Shown here one piece after another: positions 18,861-26,064 of a DNA stretch of 32,469 nt (position 1 is the first letter of the stretch; each line of letters begins with the position of its first letter). Position numbers and translations under genes: made by a program. The notes beneath the pieces were generated by a model. It was not told the DNA's origin. It did not search any database and saw nothing but the letters and a program-made list of their open reading frames with translations. The DNA comes from an uncultured bacterium. GTDB taxonomy: Bacteria > Patescibacteriota > Minisyncoccia > Phycocordibacterales > UBA2163. The stretch is taken from the NCBI GenBank assembly GCA_913041175.1, contig CAJWGW010000004.1, forward strand, positions 1-32,469. The letters are read 5' to 3'.

Positions 18861-19331
18861 ATGTTAAAAATACGGCTACAAAGAGTCGGACGAAAAAATG
18901 ACCCTTCCTTTAGGGCTGTTTGTGTTGATTCAAGAAAGAGTCCTAAAGTTGGCAAGCACACAGAAGTTCTTGGTTCGTATGACCCAAAACGTGACTATAT
19001 CGCTATAGATGGCGAGAGAGTAAAACATTGGATATCAAAAGGGGCTCAAGTGTCTGACACTATGCACAATCTTCTTGTAAAAGAGGGTGTTATAAAAGCC
19101 AAAAAAATCCACGTAGCAAAAGGAAAGAAGAAAGTAAAAAAGGAGATAAAAGCTGATGCAGAAACGCCAGCTGAAGAGAAAGAAGAAGCACCAAAAGAAG
19201 ATAAACCCAAAGAACCAGAGGCGCCAAAAGAAGAGGTAAAAGAAGAAGCTTTGATAGAGGAGAAAAAACCTGCCTCGCCGAGTCAAGGCGGGGAACAAGA
19301 AGTTGCTCCAGAAAAGAAAGAAGTGATATAA
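18861..19331 (+). CDS. rpsP: 30S ribosomal protein S16 with charged C-terminal extension
   Basis: MLKIRLQRVGRKNDPSFRAVCVDSRKSPKVGKHTEVLGSYDP, then a K/E/P-rich tail. The upstream part of the longer ORF is promoter DNA. Confidence 0.95.
   Translation: MLKIRLQRVGRKNDPSFRAVCVDSRKSPKVGKHTEVLGSYDPKRDYIAIDGERVKHWISKGAQVSDTMHNLLVKEGVIKAKKIHVAKGKKKVKKEIKADAETPAEEKEEAPKEDKPKEPEAPKEEVKEEALIEEKKPASPSQGGEQEVAPEKKEVI
19273..19293 (+). repeat. GC-rich RNA hairpin in the rpsP tail
   Basis: CCUCGCC-GAGUCAA-GGCGGGG (one G-U pair), encoding PASPSQGGE. Confidence 0.6.
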
Positions 19332-19332
19332 T
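19325..19332 (+). promoter_or_regulatory. Extended -10 (TGATATAAT) overlapping the rpsP stop codon
   Basis: TG-A-TATAAT (-10 at 19327-19332), 7 nt before the ATG at 19340. Confidence 0.65.
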
Positions 19333-19339
19333 TAATCTA

Positions 19340-19741
19340 ATGAAAAAAGCACTTATTTTCTTTTTTATACTTGCAATACTTCTCGTGCCTATTGCAAGTA
19401 TCCAAGCAGCACCTTTTGTAGGACAGATTGTACCAGAGTGTGCTCCAGACGGAATTTGTGGATTTTGTGACATTACGACATTAATACAAAATATCATTAA
19501 CTTTTTGATATATTTGGCGGTTGTTGTCGCGACATTGATGTTTGTGTATGCGGGCTTTAAATATCTCACTGCAGGTGGCAATCCAGAAAGGCTTAAAAGT
19601 GCTCACAAGATATTCTGGAATGTATTTTTTGGCCTTATCTTTGTACTCGCGGCATTTCTTATAGTCGACACTGTAATGAAAGCGTTTGTTGGTGGTGGAA
19701 ATGGAAAGCTTGGTACGTGGAATAAGATAGAGTGCAGATAA
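19340..19741 (+). CDS. T4SS-type pilin-like (VirB2/TrbC-like) small membrane protein
   Basis: 133 aa; signal peptide MKKALIFFFILAILLVPIASIQA, then two hydrophobic helices flanking AGFKYLTAGGNPERLKSAHKIFWNVFFGLI. Confidence 0.78.
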   Translation: MKKALIFFFILAILLVPIASIQAAPFVGQIVPECAPDGICGFCDITTLIQNIINFLIYLAVVVATLMFVYAGFKYLTAGGNPERLKSAHKIFWNVFFGLIFVLAAFLIVDTVMKAFVGGGNGKLGTWNKIECR

Positions 19742-19752
19742 AATGAAATAAT

Positions 19753-19911
19753 ATGTCACAAGACAGATTAATAAAACTTGCTTGCGAAAAATGTAAAAGG
19801 ATTAATTATTGGAGTCGCAAGAACAAGAAAAAAGTGGAGCGCAAAATAGAGCTCAAGAAGTATTGCAAATGGTGCAAGAAACAGACAGTTCATAAAGAAT
19901 CCAAGAAATAA
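19753..19911 (+). CDS. rpmG: 50S ribosomal protein L33 (absent from the supplied ORF track)
   Basis: Manual translation: MSQDRLIKLACEKCKRINYWSRKNKKKVERKIELKKYCKWCKKQTVHKESKK*; CxxC...CxxC zinc pattern. Confidence 0.93.
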   Translation: MSQDRLIKLACEKCKRINYWSRKNKKKVERKIELKKYCKWCKKQTVHKESKK

Positions 19912-19917
19912 AATGAT

Positions 19918-19989
19918 GGGCCTATCGGTTAATTGGTAAACCACAGGTTTCCAAAACCTGGACTGCAGGTTCAAGTCCTGCTGGGCCCG
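19918..19989 (+). tRNA. tRNA-Trp (anticodon CCA)
   Basis: Acceptor GGGCCTA/TGGGCCC, anticodon arm CAGGT-TTCCAAA-ACCTG, T arm GCAGG-TTCAAGT-CCTGC; 3' CCA not encoded. Confidence 0.94.
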
Positions 19990-19992
19990 CCC

Positions 19993-20889
19993 TTATTTTA
20001 GAAATTTCTTAATTTCTTTTTCTATTTTTCTTGTTTCATTTGGTTTAAACCATCTGATTCTTTTATCGCGTTTGAACCACCGCATCTGCCTTTTAGCGAA
20101 GCGTCTGATTTCTATCCCAAGTTTTGAGAGCATCTCTTGTTTGCCTAATTTCTTTTGCAAGTACAAGGCGAGATAGCGATATTCAAGTCCGAGTGCTTCC
20201 AAACGTTTCCACGAAAGCCCTTTAGAGTGCAGACGCTCCACTTCGCTCACCATCCCCTTACGCATTCGCGCTATGAGCCGAGTGTGGATTTTCTTTTTTA
20301 GTTTTTCATCTGTAAGTTTTAACCCTATCTGAAGGGCATCGTATTTGGGGAGAGTTTTAAGTTTTGGTACTTTGCCGAGTTCACGCGCGATTTCAATCGC
20401 GCGTATTAAGCGCCGTGGATTGTCTTTCTCAATCTCATCTGCGCGATTAGGGTCTAATTTTTTTAACATAGCAAAAAGCTCATATGTCGATTTCTTTTCG
20501 AGCTTTTTGCGAAGTGTGTAGTTGGGCATAACTGCCGGCAGTATTAGATTATCTACTATTGCCTGAATATAAAAGCCAGTCCCCCCGACTATTATTGGAA
20601 CTTTTTGGGGCTTATGGATTTCTGCAATTTTCTTGTCTGCAAGCTTTTTGTACTGCGCGACAGAAAACTTCCGTTTCGGATTTGCGACATCAAGTAAGTG
20701 ATGAGACACTCCGCGCATCTCTTTTTTAGTAATTTTCCCGCTTCCTATGTCTAGCCCTTTGTACACTTGCCTAGAGTCAGCAGAGATAATCTCCCCACCG
20801 AATTGCTTTGCGAGTTTGACTGCCAGCTCACTCTTACCAGTTGCAGTTTGTCCTAATATGACTATAATTTTCGGCTTACTTTTGTTCAC
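19993..20889 (-). CDS. miaA: tRNA dimethylallyltransferase
   Basis: IIVILGQTATGKSELAVKLAKQFGGEIISADSRQVYKGLDIGSGK and NPRRLIRAIEIARELGK. GTG start at VNKSKPK proposed; the longer ORF to 20955 runs into a repeat element. Confidence 0.93.
   Translation of the reverse strand: MNKSKPKIIVILGQTATGKSELAVKLAKQFGGEIISADSRQVYKGLDIGSGKITKKEMRGVSHHLLDVANPKRKFSVAQYKKLADKKIAEIHKPQKVPIIVGGTGFYIQAIVDNLILPAVMPNYTLRKKLEKKSTYELFAMLKKLDPNRADEIEKDNPRRLIRAIEIARELGKVPKLKTLPKYDALQIGLKLTDEKLKKKIHTRLIARMRKGMVSEVERLHSKGLSWKRLEALGLEYRYLALYLQKKLGKQEMLSKLGIEIRRFAKRQMRWFKRDKRIRWFKPNETRKIEKEIKKFLK
20383..20404. repeat. Perfect inverted repeat in miaA coding sequence
   Basis: ACGCGCGATT-TC-AATCGCGCGT, 10-bp stem. Confidence 0.85.
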
Positions 20890-20898
20890 ATTTTTATG

Positions 20899-21026
20899 TT
20901 GTGCCGGAGGTGAGACTCGGCCACGAATCACTAAGTATTTTACTTCGTTCCTCATAAAATACTAAGTGTTCTCGACCCCGCCTCAGTGCTCAGACCAGTG
21001 GCGCACTTCCGGCTTTCGAGTCTCAC
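20899..21026. repeat. tRNA-Leu-derived nested palindromic (MITE-like) element
   Basis: 20899-20919 is identical to 21075-21095 (tRNA-Leu 3' end, 21 nt). Terminal inverted repeats GTGAGACTCG (20910-20919)/CGAGTCTCAC (21017-21026), inner GCCAC/GTGGC, innermost CACTAAGTATTTTA/TAAAATACTAAGTG with one mismatch. Confidence 0.8.
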
Positions 21027-21077
21027 AAACAACCAGCAATAAAAAATAAACAACAAAGAGTTGATTATTTTTCATTG

Positions 21078-21159
21078 TGCCGGAGGTGAGACTCGAACTC
21101 ACAAGCCTTGCAGCATACGATTTTGAGTCGTACGTGTATACCAATTCCACCACTCCGGC
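21078..21159 (-). tRNA. tRNA-Leu (anticodon CAA)
   Basis: Minus-strand GCCGGAG...CTCCGGC acceptor, anticodon arm TACGA-CTCAAAA-TCGTA, T arm GTGAG-TTCGAGT-CTCAC; 3' CCA not encoded. Confidence 0.94.
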
Positions 21160-21168
21160 AATAAAACA

Positions 21169-21197
21169 AGTGTACTTGAGTTTTTTACATAAATCAA
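21169..21197 (-). promoter_or_regulatory. Sigma-70-type promoter for tRNA-Leu
   Basis: Minus strand TTGATT, 17 nt, TACACT, 9 nt upstream of the tRNA 5' end. Confidence 0.6.
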
Positions 21198-21220
21198 TTT
21201 GTGATACAATGATAAAAAAT

Positions 21221-22231
21221 ATGGAAAATCAATTTCACAATGACTCAATATATTGGGTTGAACTTCACAAAATAAAGCCCAACCCATACCAACCACGGCG
21301 TGAGTTTAACCCGCTGAAGCTAAATGACTTGGCGGACTCTATCCGTCAGTACGGTGTACTTCAGCCACTCGTTGTAACACGACACGAAAGTGAGACAGAC
21401 GATGGAGGACTCTCTGCAGAGTATGAACTTATCGCAGGCGAGAGGCGACTGAAAGCATCAGGGCTTGCAGGTATCAACCAAGTACCTGTAATTATAAGAA
21501 GTGTAGCGGACGACGGCAGAGTAAAACTTGAACTTGCAATAATTGAGAACCTTCAGCGCGAAGATCTAAATCCTATAGACAGAGCATATGCATTCTCACG
21601 ACTTGTAAATGAGTTTGACTTTAAGCACGGAGAGATTGGGAGTAAAGTCGGTAAGAGCCGTGAGTATGTATCAAACTCCATTCGCCTCCTCTCTCTTCCG
21701 GAGGAAGTCCAGCAGGCGCTTTCTGAAGGCAAGATAGCGGAGGGGCATGCAAGGCCAGTACTAATGCTTGCGGACAGACCGGAAGAGCAGATGACAATCT
21801 TTAAAGAAATAATGATGAAAAAGCTCACGGTGCGTGAAGCAGAAGCAATATCAAGAAGGATTGCAGTAGACAGGGTAAGAAAACACTCAAGAACTTTTGA
21901 CCCTGAAATGGTTGAGCTTGAAAACCAACTTACAGAAAAGCTTGGCACTCGAGTAATAATTGAGAGAAAGGAAGTAGGCGGGCGACTTACTATAAACTTT
22001 TTCTCCCCCGATGATTTGCATGGGCTTTTGGATATTTTAAATAAAGAAGAAGGTACAATAGGACAAGAAAAGGTAGAAAAATTTATAGAAAACAATAAAG
22101 AAGAGCTACGTGAGAAAGAAGAAGCCGAAAACGCTGAAGATGCCGAGGAAGAACAAGAGCCAATTGACGATAGATCCGAAAAAGAAAAAGAAGAAGAAGA
22201 TTTATATTCTATCAAAAACTTTTCTATTTAA
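21221..22231 (+). CDS. parB: ParB/Spo0J-family chromosome partitioning protein
   Basis: IKPNPYQPRREFNPLKLNDLADSIRQYGVLQPLVV, YELIAGERRLKASGLAG, ENLQREDLNPIDRAYAF, HTH GKSREYVSNSIRLLSLP. Start at 21209 or 21221; the 21077 start in the track lies in tRNA-Leu. Confidence 0.92.
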   Translation: MENQFHNDSIYWVELHKIKPNPYQPRREFNPLKLNDLADSIRQYGVLQPLVVTRHESETDDGGLSAEYELIAGERRLKASGLAGINQVPVIIRSVADDGRVKLELAIIENLQREDLNPIDRAYAFSRLVNEFDFKHGEIGSKVGKSREYVSNSIRLLSLPEEVQQALSEGKIAEGHARPVLMLADRPEEQMTIFKEIMMKKLTVREAEAISRRIAVDRVRKHSRTFDPEMVELENQLTEKLGTRVIIERKEVGGRLTINFFSPDDLHGLLDILNKEEGTIGQEKVEKFIENNKEELREKEEAENAEDAEEEQEPIDDRSEKEKEEEDLYSIKNFSI

Positions 22232-23823
22232 TCTTTACGGGCTATAACATTTTTTATATGCCTTTGCGCCACTGATGTTTTTGTCATATCAAGCCACTTT
22301 CTTGTGGGAGAGCTTGACGGTTTGGTCTCCACATCCACAATATCTCCGTTTTTGAGCTTCGTGCCAATAGATACGAATTTTTCATTTACTCTTGCACCCG
22401 AGATGTGATTACCAATATCAGAGTGAATGGCGTAGGCAAAATCAATAGGACTTGAGTCAGCAGGGAGGTCTATTACATCTCCTTTAGGAGAGAATACAAA
22501 TACTCTGTGACTAAAGAAGTCGGATTTCAGGTCATCAAGGAATTCTTTTGATTCGGGGACACTTTTTTGTTCTTCTGCAATTTGTTTAATCCACTTTGGT
22601 ATATTGTGGGCAGAGTATGTCTGTTTTGTATCTTTTTGTTTCTTTTTTCTTCCGCTAAGTTTTTTCTCTCCGCCAGCTGGCGGATTTCCCTCCGCTTTCT
22701 CTCCTCCGCTACGATATTTTTTTATACGGTTTGCTATTCCTGAAGACAGTAAATCTCTTACCCATGAAATATTAAAGCTACTTTTCTTTTTTCCATCTCC
22801 TACTTTATAAGATATATGAGATGCGATTCCGTATTCCGCTTCTTTGTGCATTTCTTCTGTTCTTATCTGGATTTCTACAAGGTTTCCGTCGCCTGTAAAA
22901 ATCGTAGTATGTAGACTTCTGTATCCGTTTGGGCGTGGGAAAGCGATATAATCTTTTATTTTTCCTGGAAGCGGACGCCAGATACTATGCACTATACCGA
23001 GTACTTTATAACAGTCACTTATTGTTGGGACGATAATGCGAAGAGCTGAAATATCTCTGATTTTTTCAATATTTTTCTCTTTTCTCTCAAGTTTTCTGTA
23101 TAAACTGTAGAGCTGTTTCATTCTGTGGTCAGTCCTGAAATTTATGATTCCGTTTTTCGCGAGTTCCTTTTTTAGAGATTTATCAATTTTTACAAGCCGT
23201 TTCAATGTCTCCTTGTTTCTTTGTTTCCTAAGAGTAACAACTTCCTCATATTTTTCTGGATAAATATATGGAAATGCTAAATCCTCAAGTTCTCCTTTCA
23301 TCTGCCCCATACCGAGGCGGTCTGCAATCTGCGCGTATATTTCAATCGTCTCGTGAGCATTCCTTTGCTGACTTTCTTCACTGTTGTATTGAAGCGTTTG
23401 CATATTGTGTAGACGGTCTGCGAGCTTTATAATCAAAACGCGAATATCTTGTGATGTGACAACAAAAAGCTTACGCAGTGACTCCGCGTGTTTTTTCTGT
23501 CCTCTATACCGAAGCATTCCAAGTTCAGTTACTCCTTGTATAAGCCGTGTCACTTCATCACCAAATTTTTTCCGAAGCTCCTCTTCAGTAACATCCACAT
23601 CCTCTATAGAGTCGTGTAGGAGCCCTGCTGATATGGTCTTTGCTCCCATACCGAGCCCTGCGAGGATTTTCGCAACCTCACTTAGATGCACTATATATGG
23701 GTCTCCCGAGTTTCTCTTATGGTTCTTATGCGCTTTTTCTGCAAATTTATATGCCTTACAAATAAGGTCTTTATCCTCGTCAGAGGGAGAATCCATCAAA
23801 TTTAATATGTCTTTAACACTCAT
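22228..23823 (-). CDS. RelA/SpoT-family (p)ppGpp synthetase/hydrolase, HD + synthetase + TGS, no ACT domain
   Basis: GLLHDSIEDVDV and LADRLHNMQTL (HD), NGYRSLHTTIF...VEIQIRTEEMHKEAEYGIASH (synthetase), FVFSPKGDVIDLPADSSPIDFAYAIHSDIG (TGS). Confidence 0.93.
   Translation of the reverse strand: MSVKDILNLMDSPSDEDKDLICKAYKFAEKAHKNHKRNSGDPYIVHLSEVAKILAGLGMGAKTISAGLLHDSIEDVDVTEEELRKKFGDEVTRLIQGVTELGMLRYRGQKKHAESLRKLFVVTSQDIRVLIIKLADRLHNMQTLQYNSEESQQRNAHETIEIYAQIADRLGMGQMKGELEDLAFPYIYPEKYEEVVTLRKQRNKETLKRLVKIDKSLKKELAKNGIINFRTDHRMKQLYSLYRKLERKEKNIEKIRDISALRIIVPTISDCYKVLGIVHSIWRPLPGKIKDYIAFPRPNGYRSLHTTIFTGDGNLVEIQIRTEEMHKEAEYGIASHISYKVGDGKKKSSFNISWVRDLLSSGIANRIKKYRSGGEKAEGNPPAGGEKKLSGRKKKQKDTKQTYSAHNIPKWIKQIAEEQKSVPESKEFLDDLKSDFFSHRVFVFSPKGDVIDLPADSSPIDFAYAIHSDIGNHISGARVNEKFVSIGTKLKNGDIVDVETKPSSSPTRKWLDMTKTSVAQRHIKNVIARKD
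22669..22684. repeat. 16-bp perfect palindrome TCCGCCAGCTGGCGGA in relA (encodes PPAGG)
   Basis: Exact palindrome, in frame in the synthetase-TGS linker (GNPPAGGEKKL). Confidence 0.92.
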
Positions 23824-23844
23824 CTTGTCATTCTATTCCTTTAA

Positions 23845-26040
23845 TTATTTCTTGTCTAATTTATGTGGGTTGTGGTTGAGACAACTCTTGTCTGAACATC
23901 TCTCTGGTATAGTTTTTGTGCCTTCCATCATTAAGGAGTTGCACATTGGGCATAGATTGCCCGTCGGCTTTGCTTTGATAGCGTGTTTGCAGTTAGGGTA
24001 ATTAGAACAACTATAAAAGAGTCCAAAGCGTCCGCGTCTTTCTGACATTTCGCCGTCTTTACATTTGTTACATTTAACTCCGGTTTTCATTCGCGCCTCT
24101 TCTTCAGGAGAAGTTTTTATGAACTTACATTTAGGGTAGTTATTGCAGGAAATAAATCTCCCAAATCTACCGTCGCGTTCTACGAGCCGTCCTCCGCCAG
24201 CTGGCGGACCACATTTAGGGCAATCTTCACCCGTTTCTTTTGGTCCCTCTAGTTCTTCTCCGTCAATTGTTCTCGCGCCAGAGCAGTCAGGGAACTTTGA
24301 ACAGCTCATAAACTTTCCGGTCTTAGAGAGTTTTATAACCATATCAGCTCCGCACTTTGGACACTTATGTTCTTTCGGTGCATCACCTAAATTAGTAATC
24401 TTTTCTATATCCTTTTTAGAATCTACATCTTTTGTAAATGGTGTATAAAAATCAGACAATGTCTTTACATATTCCCGCTCTCCACTTGCAATTTCATCAA
24501 GCTCATCTTCCATCTCTGCGGTAAAAGAATCGCTTATATATTTTTTGAAATTGTTTTCAAGGAATGTGCTTACTACATCTCCTGTATCGGTAGGGAAAAG
24601 GGTTTTTCCTTCTTTTGTCACATATCCGCGCTCATTGAGCGTTTTCATAATAGAAGCATATGTAGAAGGGCGTCCGATGCCTCTTTTTTCAAGCTCTTTT
24701 ATAAGACCGGCTTCTGTGTAGCGGAAAGGCGGCTGAGTTTGTCTTTCCTCAGAGTGCATCTCAATCAGTTTAAGAATCTCTCCAACATCAACTTTTGGAA
24801 GTTCTACATCCTCTCCTCGTGCGGTAGGGTCTGCCTTTAGCCATCCGTCAAATAATGTCCGTGAGCCATTTGTTGTAAAATTTGGTACGTTTTCAACTTT
24901 CACTATCATTTTCATTTTCAAAAGCTTCGCGTCTGTCATTTGGGATGCGACTGCTCTTTGCCATATGAGTTGATAGAGTTTCTTCTGCTCTTCTGTAGTG
25001 CCCGCTGAGTCCCTTGCTATATTTGATGGCCGTATCGCCTCGTGTGCTTCTTGGGCTGATTTGCTTTTTGTTTTAAATACACGAGGCTGGAAGTATTCTT
25101 TTCCATACTTGTCATTTACCAACTTTGATATCTGTGCGTGAGCGGACTTGCTCATAGTAGTACTATCTGTACGCATATAAGTGATATGTCCTGCTTCATA
25201 GAGCTTTTGCGCTACACCCATAGTTTTGGATGGCGCAAAACCGAGGCGCGTACTTGCTGTCTGTTGGAGAGTAGAAGTTATGAAAGGTGCTCTTGGCGTA
25301 CGCTTCATCTCACTTTCTTTAATATCTACTACATCCCATTTACCAGCTTTTCCGGAGTCCATTATCTTACTCATCTCTTTCTCATCTCTGGGCTCTTCAG
25401 AACAGGTAAGTAGAAATTGCGAATTACTTTTGTTTTTTACATCTGCAGTTATAACCCAGAAATCCTCTGGCTTGAACGCACGGATTTCTCGTTCGCGTTC
25501 CATTATTATGCGAAGCGCAGGGGACTGCACTCGCCCTGCAGAAAGTCCGTACCGCACCTTTTTCCAAATGAGCCCTGAAAGGTCATAACCAACAAGACGG
25601 TCTAATATCCTTCTTGCCTCTTGCGCTCTGCGTAGTTTGTCATCAATTTCTCTTGGATGTTCAATCGCTTCTTGCACTGCTTCTTTTGTTATTTCATTGA
25701 AGACGATTCTTTTAGGGTTTTTAAGGTCTAATACTTCTTTCAAATGCCAAGCTATAGCCTCACCCTCTCTATCAGGGTCTGTTGCGAGGAGCACTTCAGA
25801 GGCCTTTTTTGCTTTTGTCTTTATCTCAGAAATCACTTTTTCTTTACCTTTGGAGATTTCATAATGGGGGACAAACCCTGCTTCGATATCTATCGCCTTT
25901 TTGTTGCTCTTCGGTATATCACGAACATGCCCAACACTTGAAGTCACAGAAAAAGCTTCCGTCTGATTCGGAATATCATTTAAATATTTTGTTATTGTCT
26001 TCGCCTTCGCGGGCGACTCCACAATTAAAAGTTTCGTCAT
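23845..26040 (-). CDS. topA: DNA topoisomerase I with C-terminal zinc ribbons
   Basis: 731 aa; LLIVESPAKAKTITKYL, LATDPDREGEAIAWHL, AGHITYMRTDSTTMS, then several Cys4-type ribbons. Confidence 0.97.
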   Translation of the reverse strand: MTKLLIVESPAKAKTITKYLNDIPNQTEAFSVTSSVGHVRDIPKSNKKAIDIEAGFVPHYEISKGKEKVISEIKTKAKKASEVLLATDPDREGEAIAWHLKEVLDLKNPKRIVFNEITKEAVQEAIEHPREIDDKLRRAQEARRILDRLVGYDLSGLIWKKVRYGLSAGRVQSPALRIIMEREREIRAFKPEDFWVITADVKNKSNSQFLLTCSEEPRDEKEMSKIMDSGKAGKWDVVDIKESEMKRTPRAPFITSTLQQTASTRLGFAPSKTMGVAQKLYEAGHITYMRTDSTTMSKSAHAQISKLVNDKYGKEYFQPRVFKTKSKSAQEAHEAIRPSNIARDSAGTTEEQKKLYQLIWQRAVASQMTDAKLLKMKMIVKVENVPNFTTNGSRTLFDGWLKADPTARGEDVELPKVDVGEILKLIEMHSEERQTQPPFRYTEAGLIKELEKRGIGRPSTYASIMKTLNERGYVTKEGKTLFPTDTGDVVSTFLENNFKKYISDSFTAEMEDELDEIASGEREYVKTLSDFYTPFTKDVDSKKDIEKITNLGDAPKEHKCPKCGADMVIKLSKTGKFMSCSKFPDCSGARTIDGEELEGPKETGEDCPKCGPPAGGGRLVERDGRFGRFISCNNYPKCKFIKTSPEEEARMKTGVKCNKCKDGEMSERRGRFGLFYSCSNYPNCKHAIKAKPTGNLCPMCNSLMMEGTKTIPERCSDKSCLNHNPHKLDKK
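24193..24208. repeat. 16-bp perfect palindrome TCCGCCAGCTGGCGGA in topA zinc ribbon (encodes PPAGG)
   Basis: Exact palindrome identical to 22669-22684; product CPKCG-PPAGG-GRLVERDGRFGRF. Confidence 0.92.
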
Positions 26041-26064
26041 TAATGTATTAGTACACTAAGAAAT

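Noticed and set aside
18776-18961. N-terminal extension of the rnr ORF (MCLPTLGLFLESTQ...)
   Set aside because: Overlaps the rpsP coding start and the divergent promoter region; MDNKQGKAK is the plausible start.
21077-21208. N-terminal extension of the parB ORF
   Set aside because: Reads through tRNA-Leu and its promoter.
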